The notes below the pieces were generated by a model. That model saw nothing but the letters and a program-made list of their open reading frames with translations, searched no databases and had not been told where the DNA came from. The translations under genes and the position numbers were made by a program. From the NCBI RefSeq assembly GCF_020024835.1, contig NZ_JAHHTD010000016.1, positions 1-28,723 on the forward strand: 28,723 bases of DNA, in the 5' to 3' direction. Below are positions 14,724 through 22,876 of this stretch, in pieces. Origin of the DNA: Campylobacter sp. (lineage in GTDB: Bacteria; Campylobacterota; Campylobacteria; Campylobacterales; Campylobacteraceae). Every line of letters begins with the position of its first letter. Within the stretch, counting starts at the first letter, position 1.

Positions 14724-15828
14724 TTTTTTTATACAAGAAATTTTCAAATCACTCATTTTTTCTTATAAGCGTGTGAGTATTATTTTTATAGCCATTTTTA
14801 TAGGTGCTATGGTCAATACATCTTTTTTTAATATTTATTTTGATATTGACGCAAAACTTTCTAAAGAATTAAAAGCTTATGGTGCAAATTTTATAATCAC
14901 TCCTAAAAATAATGAGTTTTTAGATATGCAAGAGTTTTTACAAATTAAAAAGCAATTAAAAGCAAGATCTATAACACCTTTTTTATATGGTTTTTATAAT
15001 CTTGAAAGTTCAAGTGCTATAGTTTTAGGAACTGATTTTATGAATTTAAAGCTTACTAAACCTTTTATAGAGGTTTTAAAAGGTAGTTTTTCTTTGAGTG
15101 ATTTTAAAGAAGATAGTGCTTTTGTGGGAATTGATTTAGCAAAGCAATTAGAGCTTGATATAGGTCAAGAAATACAAATTTATAATCCAAATATTTCTAA
15201 AATTGTCAAAGTTAAAATTAAGGGTTTTTTAAAAAGTAATGATCCGCAAGATAGTGTTTTAATAATATCTTTAAAAAAAGCTCAAGAATTAGCTGCTAAA
15301 GAAATTATTAATTATGCAGAAGCTATAGTTTTAGGTGATTATGAAACATTAAGTGATATGGGTAAAAAATTAAGTCAAAAAAATATAGAAGCTAAACCGA
15401 TATCATCAATTTCTATAAGCGAGGGAATGATTTTAGATAAAATGAAAGCCTTGATGGCTTTAATTAGTATTGTTATTTTGTTAATTAGCTCTTTAAGTGT
15501 AAATACAACTCTTAGTGCGGTGATTTTTTCACGAAAAAAAGAGATAGCATTACATCTTGCATTAGGTGCAAAACAAAAAGATATTGTTAAGCTTTTTGGA
15601 GCCGAAGTTTTAATTCTTAGTTTAAGTGCAAGTTTATTTGGTGCATTTAGCGGATATTTTTTAGCAAATATTTTTGGATATTTAATATTTAATACAAGCA
15701 TAGATTTTAGGATGATTTCTATATGCTTTGCTATGATTGTATCTTTAATATTTGCATTTTTTGCAAGTTTTTTACCATTAAAAAAAGCATTAAAAATAAA
15801 TGTTTGTGAAAATTTAAAAGGTGAGTAA
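14713..15828 (+). CDS. FtsX/MacB-like ABC transporter permease (second of pair)
   Basis: The 371-residue second permease has the same plan as its neighbour: an N-terminal helix (about 17-38), a smaller periplasmic domain, and three C-terminal helices. The coupling segment FSRKKEIALHLALGAKQKDI matches that of the first permease, so the two probably form a heterodimer on the ATPase encoded next. AGAGG lies 6 bases before the ATG at 14713, and the start overlaps the previous stop by 11 bases. The stop overlaps the ATPase start by one base (TAATG). It corresponds to C. jejuni cj1662. Such permeases often act as mechanotransmitters, so the complex need not move a solute. Confidence 0.87.
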   Translation: MGNNFFIQEIFKSLIFSYKRVSIIFIAIFIGAMVNTSFFNIYFDIDAKLSKELKAYGANFIITPKNNEFLDMQEFLQIKKQLKARSITPFLYGFYNLESSSAIVLGTDFMNLKLTKPFIEVLKGSFSLSDFKEDSAFVGIDLAKQLELDIGQEIQIYNPNISKIVKVKIKGFLKSNDPQDSVLIISLKKAQELAAKEIINYAEAIVLGDYETLSDMGKKLSQKNIEAKPISSISISEGMILDKMKALMALISIVILLISSLSVNTTLSAVIFSRKKEIALHLALGAKQKDIVKLFGAEVLILSLSASLFGAFSGYFLANIFGYLIFNTSIDFRMISICFAMIVSLIFAFFASFLPLKKALKINVCENLKGE

Positions 15829-16484
15829 TGAAAACTATTATAAAAATTTCAAAATTAAATCGTAATTTCAATGAAGTTAAGGCTTTACAAAATATAAATT
15901 TAGAAATTAAGCAAGGTGAATGGCTAGCTATTATGGGACCTTCAGGATCTGGAAAATCTACACTTTTAAATATACTTTCTTTAATGGATACTCAAAGCAG
16001 TGGAGAATATTTTTTAGATAAAAGAGAAGTTGGAAATTTAAGTGAGGAAGAAAAAGGCATTGTAAGGAGAGAGAAAATAGGATTAATTTTTCAACAATTT
16101 CATCTTATTCCTTATTTGAATGCTTTAGAAAATGTTATGTTGGCACAATATTATCATTCTTGTATAGATGAAAAAGACGCAACGATTGCTTTAGAAAAAG
16201 TGGGACTTTCTCATAGGCTTACACATTTACCAAGTCAATTAAGTGGAGGAGAACAGCAAAGATTATGTATAGCAAGGGCCTTAGTAAATGACCCTGAAAT
16301 TTTATTAGCAGATGAACCAACAGGAAATTTAGATGAGGCGAATGAAAAGAATATTTTAGAGTTATTTTGTCGGTTAAAACAAGATGGCAAAACTATAGTA
16401 TTGATTACACATAATCCGGATTTAGCTACTTTTGCTGATAGGACTATTATTTTAAGCCATGGAGTGATAAAAGATGAAGGTTAA
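15828..16484 (+). CDS. LolD/MacB-type ABC transporter ATPase
   Basis: This cytoplasmic ATPase is predicted to drive the two preceding permeases. The 218 residues hold Walker A GPSGSGKST, the Q-loop IFQQFHLIPYLNALENV, signature LSGGEQQRLCIARAL, Walker B ILLADEPTGNLD and the switch histidine in ITHNPDLA, all intact. The best family fit is the LolD/MacB/FtsE group, which pairs with FtsX-like permeases. The ATG at 15828 follows AGGTGAG and overlaps the permease stop by one base. The 3' end overlaps the first thioredoxin-like gene by 11 bases. It corresponds to C. jejuni cj1663. Confidence 0.95.
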   Translation: MKTIIKISKLNRNFNEVKALQNINLEIKQGEWLAIMGPSGSGKSTLLNILSLMDTQSSGEYFLDKREVGNLSEEEKGIVRREKIGLIFQQFHLIPYLNALENVMLAQYYHSCIDEKDATIALEKVGLSHRLTHLPSQLSGGEQQRLCIARALVNDPEILLADEPTGNLDEANEKNILELFCRLKQDGKTIVLITHNPDLATFADRTIILSHGVIKDEG

Positions 16485-16965
16485 ATTTTGGATTTTAACC
16501 TTTTTTTGCGTAGCATTTTTAAGTGCTTGTTTTGAAAATAATAATAAAAATGGAGGAAGAATAGGGCTAAAAACTCCAGAAATTGCAGCTAAAGATATAA
16601 ATGGAGAAAAAGTAAAAATTTCTGATTTTAATAATCTTGTTGTTTTAACTTTTATACAACAAGGTTGTGCTTCTTGTTTAAAAGATTTGCCATTTTTAGA
16701 AAAATTAGCAAATGATTATCCTGGAAAAATCACTATTTTAGCAATAGACTCGATAGATAAAGGGATTAAATTTAAAGAATTTGTAAGCGAGAATGAATAT
16801 AAAAATATTAAATTTTTAGAAGATGATTTAGATATTTCTTGGCAAAGATTTAATATTTTTGCTGTTCCAACAACTTTTATTATTAAAAATGGAGTGGTGC
16901 AAGATAAAATTATAGGAGAAAAGCCGTGGTCGTATTTAAAAAATTCTATATCTTCTTGGCTTTAA
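16474..16965 (+). CDS. Thioredoxin-fold (TlpA-like) lipoprotein, CASC active site
   Basis: This 163-residue predicted periplasmic lipoprotein has a signal peptide ending in the lipobox LSAC, so it is probably anchored after lipidation. A TlpA/AhpC-TSA-like thioredoxin domain follows. The redox motif QQGCASC sits after the first beta strand, and the cis-proline loop is AVPTTFIIKNG. Substrates are unknown. By context it may keep cysteines or metal centres of the DUF2318 protein or permeases reduced, or supply reductant for Fe(III). It overlaps the ATPase gene by 11 bases and the next thioredoxin gene by 40. It corresponds to C. jejuni cj1664. Confidence 0.88.
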   Translation: MKVKFWILTFFCVAFLSACFENNNKNGGRIGLKTPEIAAKDINGEKVKISDFNNLVVLTFIQQGCASCLKDLPFLEKLANDYPGKITILAIDSIDKGIKFKEFVSENEYKNIKFLEDDLDISWQRFNIFAVPTTFIIKNGVVQDKIIGEKPWSYLKNSISSWL

Positions 16966-17426
16966 TTTTTATATTAAATGCGTGTGCTAGCAATGAATTT
17001 AAAGTTTTAAATTCAGATAAAAATTTAGAATTTTTATATGATGGTTTTGAAAAAACTTTAAAAATTAAAGATCAAAATCAACCTTATGCTTTATTTTTTC
17101 TCACTCAAGATTGTGGAGTTTGTAAAGCTCAAATTCCTATACTTAATACGCTTTATAAAATGAGAAATTTTAAAATTATTGCTGTGTTAAATGGTGTTAG
17201 CGATGAAGATAAAGCTAGGCAAAATATTATAGAGAAAAATATTCTTTTTCCACTTTTGTATCAGACTAAAGCAAGTTTGTTTTTATCTAAAGCTGTAGGT
17301 GGTGTATATGGAGTTCCTGTGATAGTTTTTATTGATGAAAATGGTGTTTTAAAGGAAAAATTTATAGGGCTTACTCCAAAAAATATTCTTGAAAATCAAA
17401 TAAAACTCTTAAAAAAATATGATTAG
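16926..17426 (+). CDS. Second thioredoxin-fold lipoprotein, CGVC active site
   Basis: The 166-residue protein has a signal peptide with lipobox LNAC, then a thioredoxin domain with motif QDCGVC and a cis-proline loop YGVPVIVFIDENG. It resembles its neighbour in plan but not closely in sequence, so the two may have separate partners or redox potentials. The start is GTG at 16926, inside the previous gene, with a good AGGAG at 16914-16918. The signal peptide begins directly after it, and the 40-base overlap implies coupled translation. It is the last gene of the iron operon and converges on cinA with a 28-base gap in which I see no clear terminator. It corresponds to C. jejuni cj1665. Confidence 0.86.
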   Translation: MVVFKKFYIFLALIFILNACASNEFKVLNSDKNLEFLYDGFEKTLKIKDQNQPYALFFLTQDCGVCKAQIPILNTLYKMRNFKIIAVLNGVSDEDKARQNIIEKNILFPLLYQTKASLFLSKAVGGVYGVPVIVFIDENGVLKEKFIGLTPKNILENQIKLLKKYD

Positions 17427-17454
17427 ATATTAATTCATTTTATTTGTCATAAAT

Positions 17455-18543
17455 TTACATCTCAAAAAATATTTCAGGTTTTAATTTTAGCATCAAACAA
17501 AAAGCTGCTAAACATGCTTGATCCCTTGTGTAGTTTCTATTGCCTTCTATATGGATACATTCTTGTAAAAAAGTTCCATCTTTATACATAGCGCCAAGAT
17601 ATATTGTGCCAGATTTTGTATTTTTATCATCATTATCAGCAACTCCACTAATAGCTAGAGCAAAATCAGGATTTGCTGTTTTAAATACTCCCTTTAGCAT
17701 AAAATATATGCAACGATCAGAATACTCACTTACACTTTCTAAAATATCATTACTCACTCCAAGCCAAGAATTCTTTAAACGATTAGAATAAGTAATGAGC
17801 GAGCCTTCGTAAATATTTGAAATTCCAGAAATTTCTGCTAATTTTGAAGCACATAAGCCTGCAGTGCAACTTTCAGCAAAAGAAATTTTTAGATTTTTTT
17901 CTAAAAGTTTTTTAGTGATAAATTGTATAGGGTTGTTTCCTAAAAATACTTTTGTGTTAAATAATTTAAATACTCCTTTTAAAAATCCTTCTAATTTTCC
18001 GTATTGGTTGGCACTAGCTCTAATGCAAATTAAATTTTCAAGCAAAGCGCTAGAATTTGTTTGGACTTCAAAAGATTTAGTAAGAGTATTAAGTAAGATA
18101 TTAGCACTCATTTCATCAATATCTAAAAGACAAAAATGCACGTAATTTAATTCTGGTTTGTTTAAAATTTGGGGTAATTTTGAAGCTATATTGGTATTTA
18201 GCAAATTGATGTAACATTCATTAATTTGGGTTAAAAAACTATTTTTAACACGACTTGATTTTGAAGGAATTAAAGTATCATTTTCTAGTATTAATGTGTC
18301 ATCATCAAGTGTGGCTAATATCTTTGCTATGGTAGTATAATGTTCATTTATGCAAAAAATACTTATATATTTAAATTCTTGTGTTAAGTTTTGAAGTAAA
18401 AAAGGAAGTTCTTTATCTGGTTTGCTTATAAATTTTATTTCATAAAGTTCTGAAAATTTCTTTTTGTATTCTTCATAAATATAACGCATATAATTTTCAT
18501 TAATAATGAGCTCATTGCCAACTATAATGATTAAATGTTTCAT
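17455..18543 (-). CDS. cinA: Divergent CinA-family protein (NMN deamidase-like C-terminal domain)
   Basis: CinA proteins join an N-terminal MoCF/molybdopterin-binding-like domain to a C-terminal domain that in many bacteria deamidates nicotinamide mononucleotide for NAD recycling. Here the C-terminal domain (about 210-362) is clear: SFAESCTAGLCASKLAE, GSLITYSNRLKNSWLGV and SGTIYLGA. The usual TGIAGP loop reads SGVADN. The N-terminal half is weakly conserved; the family GxELL-GxxxDTN motif appears only as GNELIINENYMRY. I choose the ATG at 18543 (362 residues) because AAGGA sits just upstream and an extended -10 lies at 18571-18563. A possible ATG 14 codons upstream (18585) would lie upstream of that promoter. 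It is transcribed away from ileS. Family good, activity uncertain. Confidence 0.82.
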   Translation of the reverse strand: MKHLIIIVGNELIINENYMRYIYEEYKKKFSELYEIKFISKPDKELPFLLQNLTQEFKYISIFCINEHYTTIAKILATLDDDTLILENDTLIPSKSSRVKNSFLTQINECYINLLNTNIASKLPQILNKPELNYVHFCLLDIDEMSANILLNTLTKSFEVQTNSSALLENLICIRASANQYGKLEGFLKGVFKLFNTKVFLGNNPIQFITKKLLEKNLKISFAESCTAGLCASKLAEISGISNIYEGSLITYSNRLKNSWLGVSNDILESVSEYSDRCIYFMLKGVFKTANPDFALAISGVADNDDKNTKSGTIYLGAMYKDGTFLQECIHIEGNRNYTRDQACLAAFCLMLKLKPEIFFEM

Positions 18544-18562
18544 AATTTTCCTTTTTATGTCC

Positions 18563-18571
18563 ATTATAACA
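18563..18571 (-). promoter_or_regulatory. Perfect extended -10 element for cinA
   Basis: TG-T-TATAAT on the minus strand, 20 bases upstream of the chosen start at 18543. It predicts a leader of about 13 bases and rules against the longer reading frame starting at 18585. Confidence 0.65.
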
Positions 18572-18602
18572 AAAAATAAGTGCAAATTAAAATTATTTTA
18601 AG

Positions 18603-18608
18603 TAAAAT
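18603..18608 (+). promoter_or_regulatory. Probable -10 element for the ileS operon
   Basis: TAAAAT 30 bases upstream of the ileS ATG at 18638. An upstream in-frame TTG at 18608 overlaps this hexamer, which supports the ATG as the real start. Confidence 0.45.
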
Positions 18609-18637
18609 TGAACATTTTTAATTTTGAGGTGGATTGT

Positions 18638-21403
18638 ATGGATTATAAAGATACGCTGTTGCTACCTAATACGACATTTGCTATGCGTGCAAATCTAGCA
18701 GAACTTGAATCTAAACGCTTTGATAAATGGTTTGAAAATAACTATGCTTATAATAAAATGAAACAAAAAAGACAAAATGCAAGTGAGAATTTTACACTTC
18801 ATGATGGTCCTCCTTATGCAAATGGACATTTGCATATTGGTCATGCTTTAAATAAAATTTTAAAAGATATTATTGTTAAAATGCATTATTTTCAAGGTAA
18901 GAAGGTGCGTTTTACTCCAGGATGGGATTGTCATGGTTTGCCTATAGAGCAACAAGTTGAGATAAAGTTAAAAGAAAAAAAGCAAAATTTAAGCAAAAAA
19001 GAAATTCGTGAATTTTGTAGAAAACACGCTGAAGAATTTATTGATATACAAAAAGAAGAATTTAGATCTTTAGGGATTATTGCTGATTGGGATAAGCCTT
19101 ATTTGACTATGAAGAATGCTTTTGAAGCAGATATTTATAAAATTTTATGTGAAATTGCTAAAAAAGGACTTTTGCTTGAAAGAAGCAAGCCTGTTTTTTG
19201 GAGTTGGGCAGCTAAAACAGCTTTAGCTGAAGCTGAAGTTGAATATGAAGACAAAGAAGATTATTCTATATTTGTGGCTTTTGATTTAGATGAGTTTTCG
19301 TGTAAAAAACTTGGCGTAGCTAGTGCAAAAGCAGTCATTTGGACAACAACACCTTGGACTTTGCCGGCAAATCAAGCTATATCTTTAAATTCAAATGAAA
19401 AATACGTTATAACTAAGGAAGGTTTTATTTTTGCTAAGCCTTTGCTTGAAAATATGATAAATAAAAAATTTACTCAAGGTGAGATTGAAAAAGAATTTTT
19501 AGGCTATGAATTTGAAAATTTAAGTGCTATTAATCCACTTAATCAAAGAAAATCTACTTTGATTTTAGGTGATCATGTTTTAATGGAAGGTGGTACAGGG
19601 CTTGTTCATACTGCACCAGGGCACGGAGAAGATGATTATTATGTGTGTTTAAAATATAATATTGAAGTTATTATGCCAGTAGATGATGGTGGATGTTATG
19701 ATGAGACATTAAAAACCAAAGGACTTTTGCCAGAATGTTTATTGAATGAATTTATAGGACTTCATATATTTAAAGCAAATGAACGTATATTAGAACTTTT
19801 AGGAGATGCCTTGCTTGAAAGCTCTAAATTTGTGCATTCTTATCCTTTTTGTTGGAGAACGCATAAACCAGTTATTTATAGGGCAACTAAGCAATGGTTT
19901 ATTTTAATGGATGAGAAAAAACTTGAAGGAAAATCTTTAAGAGAATTAGCACTAAAGGAGTTGAGTAAAGTTAAATTTTATCCTGAAAGTGGTATTAAAC
20001 GTCTTCATTCTATGATAGAAAATCGTCCTGATTGGTGTATTTCAAGACAAAGAGATTGGGGTGTGCCTATAGCTTTTTTTAGGGATAAAACCACTCAAAA
20101 AGTAATTTTTGATGAAGTGATTTTAAATCACTTAATTGATATTTTTGAAAAAAATGGATCTGATGTTTGGTGGGATTTAGAAATAAAAGATTTATTGCCA
20201 CAAGATAGTCAATACAATCCTTGTGATTTAGAAAAAATTTATGATATTTTAGATGTTTGGTTTGATAGTGGTAGCACTTGGGCTGCTGTTTTAAATTCAA
20301 ATCAATACGATGCAGGAGAATATCAAGCGTCTATGTATCTTGAAGGAAGTGATCAACATCGCGGTTGGTTTCAAAGTTCGCTTTTAGTTTCAACTGCTAT
20401 TAATCACAAAACTCCTTATAAAAGCATTCTTACTCATGGTTTTGCTGTAGATGAAAAAGGTCAAAAAATGAGTAAATCTAAAGGTAATGTGATTTCACCT
20501 CAAGATGTTGTTAAAAGTTATGGCGTAGAGATTTTGAGATTATGGATTATGTTGAGTGATTATTCTAGTGATTTGAAAATTTCAGATAATATTTTAAAAC
20601 AAGTGAGTGAGCAATACAGAAAAATAAGAAATACCATAAGGTTTTTATTAGCTAATACTAATGATATAGAATTTGTGGAAACTAGACATTTTACATTTTT
20701 AGATAAGTGGATTTTAATGCGAGCTAAAATAGCTTTTGAAATATGTGAAAATGCTTTTGAAAAATATGAATTTGCAAAAGGTTTTAATGTGCTTTTAAAT
20801 TTTTTAAGTGCTGATTTGAGCGGAATTTATCTTGATATTTGTAAAGATAGATTGTATTGTAATGCTAAAGATGACACTAAGAGAGTGAGTGCTCAAAGTG
20901 CTATGGTGCTAATAACAAAGAAGCTTTTTACACTTTTAGCTCCAGCTTTAACTTATACAATAGATGAGGCTTTAGAACACGCAAATGCAATCATCAAGGA
21001 GAATGCAAAAGATGTGTTTGATTTATTGTCAAAAACTGGTTTTGACTATGAATTTAAAATTAATGATGAATTATTTATTCAATCAAGAGAGAAATTTTTT
21101 GAGATTATTGATGGATTAAAAAAAGATAAACTTATAAAATCAACATTGGAATTATCCTTGCAAACTAGTGCTAATGAAATTTTAAGTGAAGATTTAGAAG
21201 AAGTAGCAGATTGGTTTATGGTAAGTTCTATAGAAAATTTTGATAATAAAGAAGCTTTAAGTGAATTTAAAATTAATAATACAAAATTTAAAATCGTTAA
21301 ATCCTCTTTGCACAAATGTTTAAGATGTTGGAAATTTTTAGCAAAAGATGAAGGATGTTTATGTCCAAGATGTTACGGGGTTGAGAAAATAAAAAATGTT
21401 TGA
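18638..21403 (+). CDS. ileS: Isoleucyl-tRNA synthetase
   Basis: This class I synthetase charges tRNA-Ile with isoleucine. At 921 residues it has the usual length. The HIGH motif lies at 66-69 (in GPPYANGHLHIGH) and KMSKS at 610-614. The CP1 editing domain between them includes TTTPWTLPANQA and GTGLVHTAPGHGEDDY. The C-terminal zinc finger has Cys894, Cys897, Cys909 and Cys912. I use the ATG at 18638, which is preceded by GAGGTGGA and gives the family N-terminus MDYKDTLLLPNT; a TTG 30 bases upstream is possible but lies in the -10. It heads a long plus-strand run, and its stop overlaps the small membrane peptide gene. The order matches C. jejuni cj1061-cj1053. Confidence 0.98.
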   Translation: MDYKDTLLLPNTTFAMRANLAELESKRFDKWFENNYAYNKMKQKRQNASENFTLHDGPPYANGHLHIGHALNKILKDIIVKMHYFQGKKVRFTPGWDCHGLPIEQQVEIKLKEKKQNLSKKEIREFCRKHAEEFIDIQKEEFRSLGIIADWDKPYLTMKNAFEADIYKILCEIAKKGLLLERSKPVFWSWAAKTALAEAEVEYEDKEDYSIFVAFDLDEFSCKKLGVASAKAVIWTTTPWTLPANQAISLNSNEKYVITKEGFIFAKPLLENMINKKFTQGEIEKEFLGYEFENLSAINPLNQRKSTLILGDHVLMEGGTGLVHTAPGHGEDDYYVCLKYNIEVIMPVDDGGCYDETLKTKGLLPECLLNEFIGLHIFKANERILELLGDALLESSKFVHSYPFCWRTHKPVIYRATKQWFILMDEKKLEGKSLRELALKELSKVKFYPESGIKRLHSMIENRPDWCISRQRDWGVPIAFFRDKTTQKVIFDEVILNHLIDIFEKNGSDVWWDLEIKDLLPQDSQYNPCDLEKIYDILDVWFDSGSTWAAVLNSNQYDAGEYQASMYLEGSDQHRGWFQSSLLVSTAINHKTPYKSILTHGFAVDEKGQKMSKSKGNVISPQDVVKSYGVEILRLWIMLSDYSSDLKISDNILKQVSEQYRKIRNTIRFLLANTNDIEFVETRHFTFLDKWILMRAKIAFEICENAFEKYEFAKGFNVLLNFLSADLSGIYLDICKDRLYCNAKDDTKRVSAQSAMVLITKKLFTLLAPALTYTIDEALEHANAIIKENAKDVFDLLSKTGFDYEFKINDELFIQSREKFFEIIDGLKKDKLIKSTLELSLQTSANEILSEDLEEVADWFMVSSIENFDNKEALSEFKINNTKFKIVKSSLHKCLRCWKFLAKDEGCLCPRCYGVEKIKNV

Positions 21404-21503
21404 ACAAGCTTTACCTTTTAGTGTAGTGATTATAACTACATTATGTTTTTTATTTGTTGCGTTGTTTTTATTTTATATAGTTAGAAAATTGAAGGATAGA
21501 TAA
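21396..21503 (+). CDS. 35-residue single-helix membrane peptide
   Basis: This small gene runs from the ATG at 21396 to the TAA ending at 21503. The product begins MFEQALPFSVVIITTLC, continues with a strongly hydrophobic run (about residues 8-28), and ends basic (VRKLKDR), as in a bitopic membrane peptide with cytoplasmic C-terminus. It overlaps the ileS stop by 8 bases and the gatA start by one base (TAATG), so it is embedded in the operon and probably translationally coupled on both sides. I recall a similarly placed tiny membrane protein, cj1060, between ileS and gatA in C. jejuni, which would mean conservation. The function is unknown. It is small enough to be missed by routine gene finders. 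Confidence 0.75.
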   Translation: MFEQALPFSVVIITTLCFLFVALFLFYIVRKLKDR

Positions 21504-22867
21504 TGATAACTCTAAAAGAGGCTTTAAAATTTTCACAAGAAGAAGTGGAAAATTTGAAAAAAGAATTAAATCATAAAGCACAAAAACAAAAACATATTGG
21601 TGCTTATGTGGAGCAGTTTTTAAATAAGGATTTAACAAATTCAGGTTCTGGAATTCCAATAGCGATTAAAGACAATATTAGTGTTAAAGATTGGGAATTA
21701 ACTTGTGCTTCTAAAATTTTACAAGGTTATATATCTCCATATGATGCAAGTGTGATAAAAAATCTAAGAGAACATAATTTTTCTCCTTTTGGAAGATGTA
21801 ATATGGATGAATTTGCTATGGGTAGCACAAGTGCAACTTCATTTTATGGAAAAACTTTAAATCCGCTTGATAATACTAAAGTTCCTGGTGGAAGTAGCGG
21901 AGGAAGTGCTGCTGCGGTAGCTTCTGGTATAGCTTTAGCAAGCTTAGGAACTGATACTGGTGGGTCTGTAAGACAACCTGCTGCATTTTGTGGTTGTGTG
22001 GGATTTAAGCCAAGCTATGGAAGAGTAAGTAGATATGGTTTAGCCGCATATTCTTCAAGTCTTGATCAAGTTGGAATTTTAGCACAAAATGTAGAGGATA
22101 CTGCTATTTTATACGATGTTATAGCAGGCTATGATGAAAAAGATAGCACTAGTGCAAATATAAGTTTTGAATCTACTGCAAAAAAATTAAATGCAAACAA
22201 AAAATTAAGAATAGCTGTGATTAAAAATTATATAGATCAAACTAATGTCGATGTTAAAGAAGCATTGTTAAAAACTATTGATATGTTAAAGGCTAACAAT
22301 CACGAGATTATTTATAAAGATTTAATGGATTCTAAATTTGATGTAGCAGCTTATTATATTATAGCTTCTGCTGAAGCTAGTACAAATTTGAGTCGTTATG
22401 ATGGAATTCGTTATGGCAGAAGAAGTGAAAATAGTCAAAATTTAAATGAACTTTATGTAAATAGTAGAAGCGAAGGTTTTGGTGAAGAAGTAAAAAGAAG
22501 GATTTTGTTAGGAACTTTTGTTTTAAGTAGTGGATATTATGATGCATATTATGTTAAGGCTCAAAAAGCTAGAAAATTTATAAAGGAAAAATACGAAGAG
22601 ATTTTAAATGATTGTGATTTGATTTTTATGCCGGTTGCACCTAGTGTAGCATTTGGTTTTGATACTTGTAAAACTCCTGTGCAAATGTATTTAGAAGATA
22701 TATTTACTATTTCTGTAAATCTTGCAGGACTTGGAGGCATTAGTATTCCAATTGCAAAAAATAAAGATGGACTTAATATTTCAGCCCAGTTAGTTTGTAA
22801 AGCTTATGATGAACAAACTTTGCTTGATGGGGCTTTAAATTTAGAGTATCTAGTTAAAAACAAATAA
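21503..22867 (+). CDS. gatA: Glutamyl/aspartyl-tRNA amidotransferase subunit A
   Basis: This amidase subunit of GatCAB frees ammonia from glutamine to convert Glu-tRNA-Gln (and Asp-tRNA-Asn) to the amidated forms. The Ser-cisSer-Lys triad is intact: Lys56 in IAIKDNIS, Ser131 in GGSSGGS and Ser155 in TDTGGSVRQPA, with the same spacing as in S. aureus GatA. The 454 residues are normal. The ATG overlaps the stop of the membrane peptide gene by one base. gatB and gatC are not in this window. guaB follows after 9 bases. Confidence 0.97.
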   Translation: MITLKEALKFSQEEVENLKKELNHKAQKQKHIGAYVEQFLNKDLTNSGSGIPIAIKDNISVKDWELTCASKILQGYISPYDASVIKNLREHNFSPFGRCNMDEFAMGSTSATSFYGKTLNPLDNTKVPGGSSGGSAAAVASGIALASLGTDTGGSVRQPAAFCGCVGFKPSYGRVSRYGLAAYSSSLDQVGILAQNVEDTAILYDVIAGYDEKDSTSANISFESTAKKLNANKKLRIAVIKNYIDQTNVDVKEALLKTIDMLKANNHEIIYKDLMDSKFDVAAYYIIASAEASTNLSRYDGIRYGRRSENSQNLNELYVNSRSEGFGEEVKRRILLGTFVLSSGYYDAYYVKAQKARKFIKEKYEEILNDCDLIFMPVAPSVAFGFDTCKTPVQMYLEDIFTISVNLAGLGGISIPIAKNKDGLNISAQLVCKAYDEQTLLDGALNLEYLVKNK

Positions 22868-22876
22868 AGGAAAAAT

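Noticed and set aside
15375..15701. Minus-strand open frame of about 108 codons opposite the second FtsX-like permease gene
   Set aside because: It is the complement of a conserved membrane protein gene, with low-complexity composition and no initiation signals.
17427..17454. Possible bidirectional terminator between the last iron gene and cinA
   Set aside because: I could not find a convincing stem in the 28-base gap.
18544..18585. Longer cinA reading frame starting at an ATG at 18585
   Set aside because: A perfect extended -10 (18571-18563) lies inside this extension, and a good ribosome site precedes the ATG at 18543.
18608..18637. Ten-codon N-terminal extension of ileS from a TTG
   Set aside because: The TTG overlaps the candidate -10 element. 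The ATG at 18638 has a strong ribosome site and gives the family N-terminus.
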